In this document: in pieces, positions 1 to 6,398 of the stretch
Layout of the letters: each line of letters begins with the position of its first letter
Position numbering within the stretch: the first letter of the stretch is position 1
Source: Ramlibacter alkalitolerans
GTDB taxonomy: Bacteria; Pseudomonadota; Gammaproteobacteria; Burkholderiales; Burkholderiaceae_C
Reading direction: 5' to 3'
Assembly: GCF_016722765.1 (NCBI RefSeq)
Contig: NZ_JAEQND010000019.1
Location: 1-64,000, forward strand
Length of the DNA: 64,000 bases
Translations under genes and position numbers: made by a program
Notes under the pieces: generated by a model
What the model was told of the DNA's origin: nothing
Seen by the model: the letters and a program-made list of their open reading frames with translations, nothing else
Database searches by the model: none

Positions 1-122
1 CTCCAATATGCCGATCCGCGACTGGCTCCAATACGGCGATCACGCAGTGGCTCCATTACGCCGGTCGGCAACTGGCTCCTACATGCCGATCACGAAGTGG
101 CTCCTATACGGCGGTCGGTGAC
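1..122. repeat. 25-bp tandem repeat, about five copies
   Basis: Four full 25-bp units begin with TGGCTCC at 23, 48, 73 and 98, and a partial unit occupies 1-22. The second half of the unit alternates between a GATCACG-AG type (23, 73) and a GGTCGG-AC type (48, 98), giving a 50-bp higher-order period. The length is not a multiple of three, so it is unlikely to be coding. Arrays of this kind occur at the ends of some IS21-family elements, but no transposase is visible, so that origin is only a guess. Confidence 0.85.
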
Positions 123-359
123 AGGGAGTCGGCCGCGCTTGACGACAAGCAGAGAGGCTTGCCTGTCGACTGGAGGTGAACTCCGCTGGAGTGAACTTCA
201 CGGGGGAGGCGCCGTCGCGAGCAGTGTGCGAATTCCACAGGTTGCAGGTTCGACCGTGTCGGTCGGCGCAGTCGCTAGCATGTGCTGCGGCCATGAGCCT
301 TCGTGGCTCCTCGCCGGTCCAGTAGGTAGCGCCTGCTGCGGCCATGAGCCTCGGCAGCG
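123..359. other. Non-coding stretch left of the first attC
   Basis: No convincing gene is seen here: the open frames cross into attC1 and lack a family match. It contains an 18-bp direct repeat (TGCTGCGGCCATGAGCCT at 283-300 and 334-351). It could be an ORF-less cassette or the right end of a cassette starting outside the window. No attI or integrase sequence was recognised. Confidence 0.5.
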
Positions 360-473
360 GCCTAACAGGTCGTTCGACACGGACGCACAGCGGCAAGGCG
401 CCGCGAGCCGTGTGCGGGAGCGTACGACTCGCGGCGCCTTGCCGCTGCGCGCCGGTCAACTCCGACGTTAGGT
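360..473 (+). repeat. attC1
   Basis: Left core GCCTAAC at 360-366 and right core GTTAGGT at 467-473. The arms around a central hairpin (CAGCGGCAAGGCGCCGCGAG and its complement) are nearly perfect. It closes a cassette that begins left of 360. Confidence 0.9.
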
Positions 474-484
474 CTCACAAGGCC

Positions 485-1066
485 ATGGTGACAATCATTC
501 GCTTCGTCAAAGCCCTCATCCTGCTCGCCGCGCTGATCTCGCCACTTTTGGCTTGGGCGGTCTTCAAGCCCGTTCGCGTTCTCGTTCCGCAATGGGCCGG
601 CGTCGAGTGCTACTCAAGCGGTGTTTGTACGGACGATGCCTCCTTCGCCGCCGAAGCTGCAAGGCTCAAGACGGAAGCTGTTGCCTTTGTTCAGCAGAAG
701 TTGGGCCGGATCGAACGCGTTCCGAGAGTAATTTTCTGCGCCTCAGCGGCTTGCGAGGCGTCATTCGGGTTCGGAGCCAACGCTTCGTATAACGTCGGTA
801 CGAGCGGTGCCGTGGTCTCGCGTCGTGGTCGCCACGACTATTACCTCCGGCACGAGCTTATCCACCACGTTCAGGCAGAGCGTCTCGGTGCTGCTCGGTT
901 GTGGCTCGCGACGCCGACGTGGTTCATTGAGGGTATGGCGTACTCGATCAGCGAGGACCCAAGGCACCCACTGGCAGAGCCATTCGAGAGCTTTCGTGCG
1001 CAATACGAGAACTGGGCCTCACAACAGGCGCACGGTGATCTATGGTCGCGCGCCAGGGAGCTGTGA
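485..1066 (+). CDS. Cassette protein: membrane-anchored HExxH metallopeptidase-like
   Basis: A 193-residue protein starting at the ATG 11 bases after attC1; the frame stays open upstream into attC1, but coding from inside the recombination site is unlikely. Residues 7-26 form a hydrophobic signal or anchor segment. HELIHH at 123-128 is an HExxH zinc motif, and FIEGMA places a glutamate at 149 as a possible third ligand, as in gluzincin-type peptidases. Four cysteines (42, 48, 85, 90) fit a disulfide-bonded periplasmic domain. The family is not recognised beyond these motifs. It is the sole gene of its cassette, and peptidase activity is inferred. Confidence 0.75.
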   Translation: MVTIIRFVKALILLAALISPLLAWAVFKPVRVLVPQWAGVECYSSGVCTDDASFAAEAARLKTEAVAFVQQKLGRIERVPRVIFCASAACEASFGFGANASYNVGTSGAVVSRRGRHDYYLRHELIHHVQAERLGAARLWLATPTWFIEGMAYSISEDPRHPLAEPFESFRAQYENWASQQAHGDLWSRAREL

Positions 1067-1074
1067 GCGGTGAG

Positions 1075-1173
1075 ACCTAACATGTCGTTCGACGCGGACA
1101 CGCAGCGGCATTGCGCCGCAAGCCGCGCGCGCGAGCATACGTCTTGCGGCGCAATGCAACTCCGACGTTAGAC
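1075..1173 (+). repeat. attC2, shortened on its 3' arm
   Basis: Cores ACCTAAC (1075-1081) and GTTAGAC (1167-1173). Compared with its neighbours it lacks about 15 bp of the right arm (the CGCTGCGTGCCGGTC stretch before CAACTCC), and it carries CATGTCG where the others have CAGGTCG. The left arm is full length, so the folded site would be unbalanced. Confidence 0.85.
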
Positions 1174-1187
1174 CTCACCTCCAACCG

Positions 1188-1601
1188 ATGCAGCCCCCTA
1201 GTCGCAGTCGTTTCTTGCTCGGCGTAGTTGTCGGAAGCGTCTGCGCGCTGGTGCTTTCGTGGTTTGGGTCACCTGAAGCCTCTAGCCAGGCAGCGCTGCA
1301 TCACGGGTACGAAGGCCCGCAGTCAGTCACGGACAGGCTGCTGGTCCTTGACATTCTGTTCACCTTCCTCTCTTTCTTTGCGGGGTCGCTGGTGTCGTTC
1401 TACATTGCCAAGTCGAGGCCGTATTTTGCGTGCTGCACAGTCGGCGCAATTGGTTGGTTCGTCTACTTCTGCGAAGTCGGTGGAACGCTTGGCATGTTCT
1501 CCGGCGAGTATCCTCTTTGGTACGAATTCGCTCCGACTCATCTGGCCTCCAGTCTTCTAGCCGCGTGGGTGGTAGCACGGAGGGGGCGCAGTGAGGCCTA
1601 A
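1188..1601 (+). CDS. Cassette protein: small multi-pass membrane protein
   Basis: A 137-residue protein of unknown family. Hydrophobic segments lie near residues 9-25, 50-70, 80-97 and 115-130, so three or four membrane spans are likely. The start is the ATG 15 bases after attC2. The TAA stop (1599-1601) is the TAA inside the GCCTAAC core of attC3, so the cassette boundary supplies the stop codon. No function can be assigned. Confidence 0.7.
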   Translation: MQPPSRSRFLLGVVVGSVCALVLSWFGSPEASSQAALHHGYEGPQSVTDRLLVLDILFTFLSFFAGSLVSFYIAKSRPYFACCTVGAIGWFVYFCEVGGTLGMFSGEYPLWYEFAPTHLASSLLAAWVVARRGRSEA

Positions 1602-1709
1602 CAGGTCGTTCGACGCGGACACGCACCGGCAAGGCGCCGCAAGCCGTGCGCGGGAGCATACGTCTTGCGGCGCCTTGCCGGTGCGTGCCGGTCAACTCCG
1701 ACGTTAGGT
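1596..1709 (+). repeat. attC3
   Basis: Cores GCCTAAC (1596-1602) and GTTAGGT (1703-1709), with a perfect 22-bp stem built on CGCACCGGCAAGGCGCC and its complement. It shares its first six bases with the end of the upstream gene. Confidence 0.92.
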
Positions 1710-1720
1710 CTCATACCGCC

Positions 1721-2272
1721 GTGCGAGATCCCACACCGGAACTGCCCAGGCTTCTCGAGATTTTCAATATCGAGAGCAAGCGAGAGCTAGAGCGTCACTG
1801 CCAAGGCTTGGTACTCCATCGAACTGATTTGGTAGCTCTGGTTCTTGCGGCGCAACGAGGTGTGCTGGCCCCGTACAAGTATGCGAACCACTTCGACAGG
1901 CGACTCCCAAGCCATCTCCTTCCAAATGAGGCGGAGCGTTCAGCTCTCGCTGCCAATGGCGTCGGGCCGTTTCGGTCGCGAGGAGTGTCGAAGTTCGCGT
2001 CGAAGATCTTTCAATTGGCAGAAGAACAACGATGCCTAGCCGCGCATTTGTTCTACACCCCTTGCCACACGCACTGGTACCTGCTTTACTTTGACAATCG
2101 AGACACGGCGGTCCACCGGAATCACTGGAAATTCGGGGCGCACGTACACCTGCTGTGTTCACTTTGGCCGAACCTATCTCTCGAGAAGACATGGAAGAAG
2201 GTGCTCGAAGGTGACCTCAGCTTCCCGAGCAAGGTCCACTTGCGGTACAAGCGCCGTGGGACTGAGACCTAA
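1721..2272 (+). CDS. Cassette protein of unknown function
   Basis: A 183-residue soluble protein. The GTG at 1721 is the first plausible start after attC3; the frame is open upstream, but that would read through the recombination site. It is rich in His, Cys and aromatic residues in its centre (FYTPCHTHWYLLYFDN) and has no membrane segment. The TAA stop at 2270-2272 lies in the ACCTAAC core of attC4. I do not recognise the family. Confidence 0.6.
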   Translation: MRDPTPELPRLLEIFNIESKRELERHCQGLVLHRTDLVALVLAAQRGVLAPYKYANHFDRRLPSHLLPNEAERSALAANGVGPFRSRGVSKFASKIFQLAEEQRCLAAHLFYTPCHTHWYLLYFDNRDTAVHRNHWKFGAHVHLLCSLWPNLSLEKTWKKVLEGDLSFPSKVHLRYKRRGTET

Positions 2273-2380
2273 CAGGTCGTTCGACTCGGACGCGCAGCGG
2301 CATCGCGCCGCGCAGCGTGTGGGCGAGCCTACGCCGCCCGGCGCAATGCCACTGCGCGCCGGTCAACTCCGACGTTAGGC
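2267..2380 (+). repeat. attC4
   Basis: Cores ACCTAAC (2267-2273) and GTTAGGC (2374-2380). The central stem is the most diverged of the set (CATCGCGCCGCGCAG against CCGCCCGGCGCAATG), with several mismatches. The flanking AGGTCGTTCGAC and CAACTCCGAC are intact. Confidence 0.9.
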
Positions 2381-2429
2381 CGCATCTGAAGTCCGGGGCC
2401 TGATCGACCAACATTTCGGAGCTAGTTCG

Positions 2430-2963
2430 ATGCCTGCACCCGCCGAACTCGAATTGTTCCAGTGGAACGTGATGATGGACGCGTTTAACAGGGAGTCCGA
2501 TCGAGGAGCTGCCGTCCTCGTCGCCGGCTTTGTGGAGAACTACCTCGGGTCGTACCTGAGATCGTTGGTGAAGGACCCGCAAGTTGCAGGTGACCTATTC
2601 GGAGCGATGGGGCCGCTCTCAAGCTTCAGTCAGCGCATCGCGGTTGCCTACGCCTTCGGATTCATCACCAAGGAGCACTACGAGAACTTGACTCTCGTTC
2701 GTCGAATTCGAAATCACTTTGCTCACCACCCGCTGGACGTGTCATTCGCGACCAATGAGGTAGCGCAACTTGCCAAAAGGCTATCGAGCTTCCAGGTCGC
2801 CAAGGACTCGCATCCGCGAGACGATGCAGAGATCTATCGACGAGCCTACATGTTTGCTTCTGCGTTTTTCTGCGGCTACGCTCACGCAAAGCGGCAGTTT
2901 CCCGACGGCACCAAGCCCACGGCGATCTATGAGAGCGGGTCAATCCCACAGGAGGAGCGATGA
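2430..2963 (+). CDS. MltR-like (mannitol operon repressor family) protein
   Basis: A 177-residue protein matching the MltR fold: FNRESDRGAAVLVAGFVE near residues 19-36, GPLSSFSQRIAVAYAFGFI near 61-79, and the family signature RRIRNHFAHHPLDVSF near 91-106. MltR represses mannitol uptake genes in enterobacteria, but many homologues are unlinked to sugar genes and have no known role. There is no helix-turn-helix and no mannitol gene nearby. It overlaps the following zinc-ribbon gene by 4 bp (ATGA), so the two form a coupled two-gene cassette. Confidence 0.8.
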   Translation: MPAPAELELFQWNVMMDAFNRESDRGAAVLVAGFVENYLGSYLRSLVKDPQVAGDLFGAMGPLSSFSQRIAVAYAFGFITKEHYENLTLVRRIRNHFAHHPLDVSFATNEVAQLAKRLSSFQVAKDSHPRDDAEIYRRAYMFASAFFCGYAHAKRQFPDGTKPTAIYESGSIPQEER

Positions 2964-3172
2964 TCAAGACTTGGTCGAGCGGCGAAGGGGCCGACGTGAC
3001 CTGTCCGAAATGCGGAGCGGTCTATTCGGTGAAGATCTACCGCATGCTAGCAAAGGACAGCGATTCGTTCCATTGCGAGGTCTGCGGGGAACTCGTTAAG
3101 AGCTGGAACGACACCCGGGTTCCCACGTTTACGTTGAAGAAGAAGGGTGACGGCTCGGGAAATGCGGCCTAA
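2960..3172 (+). CDS. Small zinc-ribbon protein
   Basis: A 70-residue protein with two Cys pairs, CPKC near residues 15-18 and CEVC near 39-42, spaced as in a zinc ribbon, followed by the conserved-looking SWNDTRVPTFTL. Similar short proteins of unknown role are widespread in bacteria. It starts on the ATG that overlaps the TGA of the MltR-like gene and ends on the TAA inside attC5. Partnership with the MltR-like protein is inferred from coupling only. Confidence 0.7.
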   Translation: MIKTWSSGEGADVTCPKCGAVYSVKIYRMLAKDSDSFHCEVCGELVKSWNDTRVPTFTLKKKGDGSGNAA

Positions 3173-3280
3173 CAGGTCGTTCGACGCGGACACGCACCGG
3201 CAAGGCGCCGCAAGCCGTGCGCGGGAGCATACGTCTCGCGGCGCCTTGCCGGTGCGTGCCGGTCAACTCCGACGTTAGAC
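3167..3280 (+). repeat. attC5
   Basis: Cores GCCTAAC (3167-3173) and GTTAGAC (3274-3280), with the same CACCGGCAAGGCGCCGC stem as attC3 and attC6. Confidence 0.92.
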
Positions 3281-3295
3281 CTCACTATCGCGCCC

Positions 3296-3583
3296 GTGGC
3301 TCGCTCTAAGCAACAGGAACTCGTCGACGCCGCATTCGAGGCGCGAGCCGCGGCACACCCTGAACTGCGTAAGGCTGTTCTTGTGCGAAGGAAAGACGAA
3401 GATAGCGGTGACACGCCACTGCTGACACACCGCATCTACCGTACTTCTGAGGGGAGCTACTTTCTCTTCATCTGCGAAGCGGGTCAGCGAGGCTATCTCA
3501 CGCAATTGACACGCGAGCGGGCGCAAAATGCACTGCGTTCTACTCCAGAGATCTTCCGGCAGGAGTTCGGTCGTGACCCGTAA
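3296..3583 (+). CDS. Cassette protein of unknown function
   Basis: A 95-residue soluble protein starting at a GTG 15 bases after attC5. The N-terminal third is helical and charged (KQQELVDAAFEARAAAHPEL). The middle (LLTHRIYRTSEGSYFLFICEAG) looks like beta strands, and the C-terminus is helical. Unlike several other cassette genes, its own TAA stops 12 bp before attC6. The family is not recognised. Confidence 0.6.
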   Translation: MARSKQQELVDAAFEARAAAHPELRKAVLVRRKDEDSGDTPLLTHRIYRTSEGSYFLFICEAGQRGYLTQLTRERAQNALRSTPEIFRQEFGRDP

Positions 3584-3595
3584 ACGCGCGTTGAG

Positions 3596-3709
3596 GTCTA
3601 ACAGGTCGTTCGACGCGGACACGCACCGGCAAGGCGCCGCGAGCCGTGCGCGGGAGCATACGTCTCGCGGCGCCTTGCCGGTGCGTGCCGGTCAACTCCG
3701 ACGTTAGAG
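3596..3709 (+). repeat. attC6
   Basis: Left core GTCTAAC (3596-3602) and right core GTTAGAG (3703-3709); the last base deviates from the Y of GTTRRRY. The stem is of the attC3/attC5 type. Confidence 0.9.
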
Positions 3710-3721
3710 CGCACGGTCAAT

Positions 3722-3988
3722 ATGGCGACATCAAGAGCAGCAAAGAAGTCAGCCGCTCCTCCAGGGGCAAGCGTGGAGCGGCGCATAGCCGCCTACGAGA
3801 AGCAATTCGAGCTCTTGGAGGCGCAGCTGTACAAGGTCGAAGCGGAGAACGCTAGGCTGAAGGCGAAAATCAAAGTGCTGGAAGCGGCGAAGCCAGGCGC
3901 GGCGGTCCAAGCAATGACTGACGAGGAACTAGAAGCCCAACTTGCCCCATTGATTGAGCAAATGGGGTACGTGAAGAAGGAGAGCTAG
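3722..3988 (+). CDS. Cassette protein: short coiled-coil protein
   Basis: An 88-residue protein with a basic, Ala/Pro-rich N-terminus (residues 1-20), a clear coiled coil near residues 20-55 (LLEAQLYKVEAENARLKAKI) and an acidic C-terminal helix. No enzyme motif is present. It is followed after 6 bp by an 84-residue gene in the same cassette. A structural or DNA-associated role is possible but unsupported. Confidence 0.6.
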   Translation: MATSRAAKKSAAPPGASVERRIAAYEKQFELLEAQLYKVEAENARLKAKIKVLEAAKPGAAVQAMTDEELEAQLAPLIEQMGYVKKES

Positions 3989-3994
3989 CTGAAA

Positions 3995-4249
3995 ATGAAC
4001 GGCGAAATTCAACTCAATGGTTCATGGCGCGAGTGCGAACTCGTTCATCCTCACAAGGCGCGGCCGATCAATGTTCCGGGTCCAGTGGGAATGACTTCCT
4101 TTCAGGCCAGCCCGTATGCGCGCTACGACGCGAGGGTTTCGGGAGTCCTCCTGCTTCCCGGGCGGTATCGGTTCCGACGTGACGGCCGCGAGTTCGAAAT
4201 CGCAATCGTGAAGAGCGAGGGTGACGTGGCGTGGGGCAATGCGCTCTAA
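3995..4249 (+). CDS. Cassette protein of unknown function, second gene of cassette
   Basis: An 84-residue protein with an AAGGAG ribosome-binding site about 13 bases before its ATG. It is probably beta-rich (GVLLLPGRYRFRRDGREFEI) and has no membrane segment. The TAA stop (4247-4249) is part of the CTCTAAC core of attC7. Its pairing with the upstream coiled-coil gene suggests joint expression. Function is unknown. Confidence 0.6.
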   Translation: MNGEIQLNGSWRECELVHPHKARPINVPGPVGMTSFQASPYARYDARVSGVLLLPGRYRFRRDGREFEIAIVKSEGDVAWGNAL

Positions 4250-4357
4250 CAGGTCGTTCGACACGGACACGCAGCGGCATTGCGCCGCAAGCCGTGCGCG
4301 GGAACATACGTCTTGCGGCGCAATGCCGCTGCGTGCCGGTCAACTCCGACGTTCCAC
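4244..4357 (+). repeat. attC7 with degenerate cores
   Basis: Left core CTCTAAC (4244-4250) starts with C instead of a purine. The right core reads GTTCCAC (4351-4357) where GTTRRRY is expected; only the GTT cleavage triplet is kept. The stem is of the CAGCGGCATTGCGCCGC type and looks intact. Confidence 0.8.
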
Positions 4358-4479
4358 GTCACGAATCTCCATAGGAGGTCCGTGTGGGTACCTTCGCTTT
4401 GTCAATTCCGCAGGGCTGCCTTGGCACGCTTCCCCGCCGCCGCAGTGGAGTCGGGTCTTCGGAGAAGCAAGGAGCTGAG

Positions 4480-5592
4480 ATGGTGATTCGAGGGATCGTT
4501 ATCGCGACGCTTGCGCTTGTCGGAGCCGGCGCATCTCTTGCCCAAGTTGCTTGGGTATCTGCCGAATACGTGTGTGCACGGTCGTCGAGATCATTCTCCG
4601 GCGACGCTCCCGTGAGCGGTGAGGGGGGGCTCACTGACACCTCCGCGGCCGTCCTCGAAGACACAGCTCTGCGACTGCTTATCGAACGGCGTACCGCTTT
4701 CTTCGAGCAGTCCCTGGTCGGCTCTGTGACACCGCTTGGCATTTACGCCGGTCGAGCATCGCGAGAAGGTCTTGTGCGACTTTCAATTGCGCCAAGCAAC
4801 CCGGCCGCATGCCTCGCCAGTTTGCCTATGTTGCGGTTCGGGCGCCTTTACCGCTTGTACACATCAGGAATGCGCCCGGACGAATGCGTGAAGGTGGAAA
4901 TCATGCAGACCCCTTCCGGGAGACACCTGCTGAAAACGACGAACACGCGACAGGGCGGCGCATACGTGACGCGGTACGAACTGGTAGACACCGTTACAGG
5001 TCAAGCGCGAGGAGAAGTCCTCAGCGCAACCTCGGACCCGGGGCCAAGCACACTTGGAGGTGCTGTGATGCGGTCTATCTCGCCGACGATCAGCAAGAGT
5101 TGCCGAGCCGACCTCCAGAGCTTGACGAACCAGTTCATCGCTCCAGCGCGCGGCGGATCATCTTCACTGGTGCCGTCGGCGACTCCGGTGGACAACTCTA
5201 TTCCGAGTTCTGAGCTGCTTTTCTCTCGCACGGAGTTGACGTACCGTGTCCTGCAGGAAATGGGCAACGAGCCACCAGAAGCTGACGTAGTAGTCGCGAG
5301 TGACGGCTACAGGGCATTGGTCGCCCACCGAGGATCTTTCGCAGCACACCTCGACCTTGATCGGTGGCAAGGGTGCCGTCCTACAGTACTGCCGCTAAAG
5401 ATGGGCGTGCTTGTGATCGGTAGCTTGGGTTGCTCCGGCCGTCCAGACCCACAGGTGTTATTGTCAGCCCCTCGTGCGTGTAGCGTTTCCGTTTGGCCTC
5501 ATCTACACAGAAACCGACTAAGGCATCCTCGTTCCCGCCGTTGCACACAATCGACGCCGACCGACGTACTGGCTTGGAAGGGTGCGACGTGA
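4480..5592 (+). CDS. Cassette protein: secreted protein of unknown function
   Basis: A 370-residue protein from the ATG at 4480, chosen because AAGGAG lies 6 bases upstream and the N-terminus (MVIRGIVIATLALVGAGASLAQ) is then a signal peptide. The body is Ser/Thr-rich with scattered cysteines and no recognised domain. The last ~40 residues are Arg- and His-rich and look unnatural. The +1 frame there ends in LVRVAFPFGLIYTETD with a stop at 5519-5521, so a frameshift near 5400-5480 may have replaced the original C-terminus. It ends just before attC8. Confidence 0.6.
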   Translation: MVIRGIVIATLALVGAGASLAQVAWVSAEYVCARSSRSFSGDAPVSGEGGLTDTSAAVLEDTALRLLIERRTAFFEQSLVGSVTPLGIYAGRASREGLVRLSIAPSNPAACLASLPMLRFGRLYRLYTSGMRPDECVKVEIMQTPSGRHLLKTTNTRQGGAYVTRYELVDTVTGQARGEVLSATSDPGPSTLGGAVMRSISPTISKSCRADLQSLTNQFIAPARGGSSSLVPSATPVDNSIPSSELLFSRTELTYRVLQEMGNEPPEADVVVASDGYRALVAHRGSFAAHLDLDRWQGCRPTVLPLKMGVLVIGSLGCSGRPDPQVLLSAPRACSVSVWPHLHRNRLRHPRSRRCTQSTPTDVLAWKGAT

Positions 5593-5593
5593 G

Positions 5594-5644
5594 GTCTAAC
5601 AGGTCGTTCGACGCGGACACGCACCGACAACTCCGACGTTAGAC
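5594..5644 (+). repeat. attC8, minimal 51-bp site
   Basis: Cores GTCTAAC (5594-5600) and GTTAGAC (5638-5644) with the usual AGGTCGTTCGAC and CAACTCCGAC arms, but nearly the whole central stem is gone (GGACACGCACCG joins directly to ACAACTCC). It is the last attC of the array. Confidence 0.85.
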
Positions 5645-5658
5645 CGTAGAGGGGACAA

Positions 5659-5889
5659 GTGCTGCCTACCACCACCCTCGAATCCCACCTCGCCTGCCCG
5701 AAGTGCGGCTTCATCTCTGTCGAGACGATGCCCACCGATTCGTGCGTGTACTTCCACAAATGTGCGGGATGCCACGCGCTGCTGACGCCCAAACCAGGAG
5801 ATTGCTGCGTGTTCTGCTCCTATGGTTCCGTGAAGTGTCCGCCTGTCCAGGAATCTCACGGTTGCTGTTCAAAGCAGGAAACGCCATGA
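5659..5889 (+). CDS. GDCCVxC domain protein
   Basis: A 76-residue Cys-rich protein with CPKCGF near residues 13-18, CAGCHALL near 35-42 and the hallmark GDCCVFCSYG near 47-56, followed by VKCPP. This is the GDCCVxC family, proposed to be stress- or metal-related and sometimes a selenoprotein; here all positions are Cys codons. It starts at a GTG 14 bases after attC8. No attC follows it, so it is either a cassette that lost its attC or the first gene beyond the array. Confidence 0.85.
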   Translation: MLPTTTLESHLACPKCGFISVETMPTDSCVYFHKCAGCHALLTPKPGDCCVFCSYGSVKCPPVQESHGCCSKQETP

Positions 5890-5988
5890 TCCCGCGCAGG
5901 AAGTGGGCGCCTGAAGCGCATCGCCAAGACTTGGCTCCTCCGGGGCCTCGCGGACCTTCTGTTCGCTTTCCATCACGACAATGTCCTT

Positions 5989-6306
5989 TCAATACGCCGG
6001 CGCCGCCGCCTTCGACTTCCTCTTCAAGCTCTTGCAGTACTTGTGCTGGACGGCCTTGATCGTTCGTGCGTCTTCGTCGGTGATCCAGTGCATGTTGTCC
6101 TTGGTGCGCTGGCCACCGGCGCACTCCGGGGTGAAGTAGCCGATCTTCCAGCCGGGGCAACTGCGTGCCTCGATGGCACCGGTGGAGGGGCACACCTTTT
6201 CCTGCTTGAATTCGCGCTCGGCGTCGCTTTCGTGATGCTTGGAGCGCGCGAACGCGCACAGGGGCAAGGCTGCGGCCAGCAGGCAAACCAGAGCGGTGCT
6301 TTTCAT
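5989..6306 (-). CDS. Secreted HNH-like protein lacking the catalytic His
   Basis: A 105-residue protein with a signal peptide (MKSTALVCLLAAALPLCAFA). The mature part follows the small secreted HNH-nuclease pattern: CPSTG, CPGW, CAGG, DNMHW, an Ala-Arg helix and a closing Cys. Family members usually have DH in front of the xxPLxxGG stretch; here the residues are GY (WKIGYFTPECAGG), so the metal and base residues are missing. The start is the ATG at 6304-6306, where the signal peptide begins. It is divergent from the lipid-cluster reductase. Nuclease activity is doubtful. Confidence 0.7.
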   Translation of the reverse strand: MKSTALVCLLAAALPLCAFARSKHHESDAEREFKQEKVCPSTGAIEARSCPGWKIGYFTPECAGGQRTKDNMHWITDEDARTIKAVQHKYCKSLKRKSKAAAPAY

Positions 6307-6398
6307 GTCAGGGGATTCCCATCGCGACGCGCGCGCCACGCGGCATTTATACTGCGCCGCCCCGATCTTGCGGCGACAGCGCTGCGACGACCTTGCCG

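Larger units (their letters stand above)
360..5644 (+). mobile_element. Integron gene-cassette array (8 attC sites)
   Basis: Eight sites with the outline RYYYAAC, AGGTCGTTCGAC, a long inverted-repeat stem, CAACTCCGAC and GTTRRRY lie immediately downstream of small rightward genes, which is the standard arrangement of integron cassettes. The sites are strongly alike (five are 114 bp from R'' to R', on the same design), as in sedentary chromosomal integrons, not in mobile arrays with mixed attC. With genes reading rightward and attC at each 3' end, the integrase and attI should lie to the left, outside the window, and attC8 marks the distal end. Cassette genes look lower in G+C than the rest. 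Capture by IntI is inferred, since no integrase gene is visible. Confidence 0.92.

Noticed and set aside
1-122. Possible CRISPR array in the 25-bp repeats
   Set aside because: The repeats are head to tail with no spacers, and no cas gene is present.
79-471. Open frames on both strands across the left edge and attC1
   Set aside because: They run through the tandem repeat and the recombination site and match no family.
344-484. Upstream extension of the first cassette gene into attC1
   Set aside because: The frame is open only because the attC stem is stop-free; a signal peptide starts cleanly at 485.
5659-5889. Selenocysteine in the GDCCVxC protein
   Set aside because: No in-frame TGA occurs; all motif positions are ordinary Cys codons.
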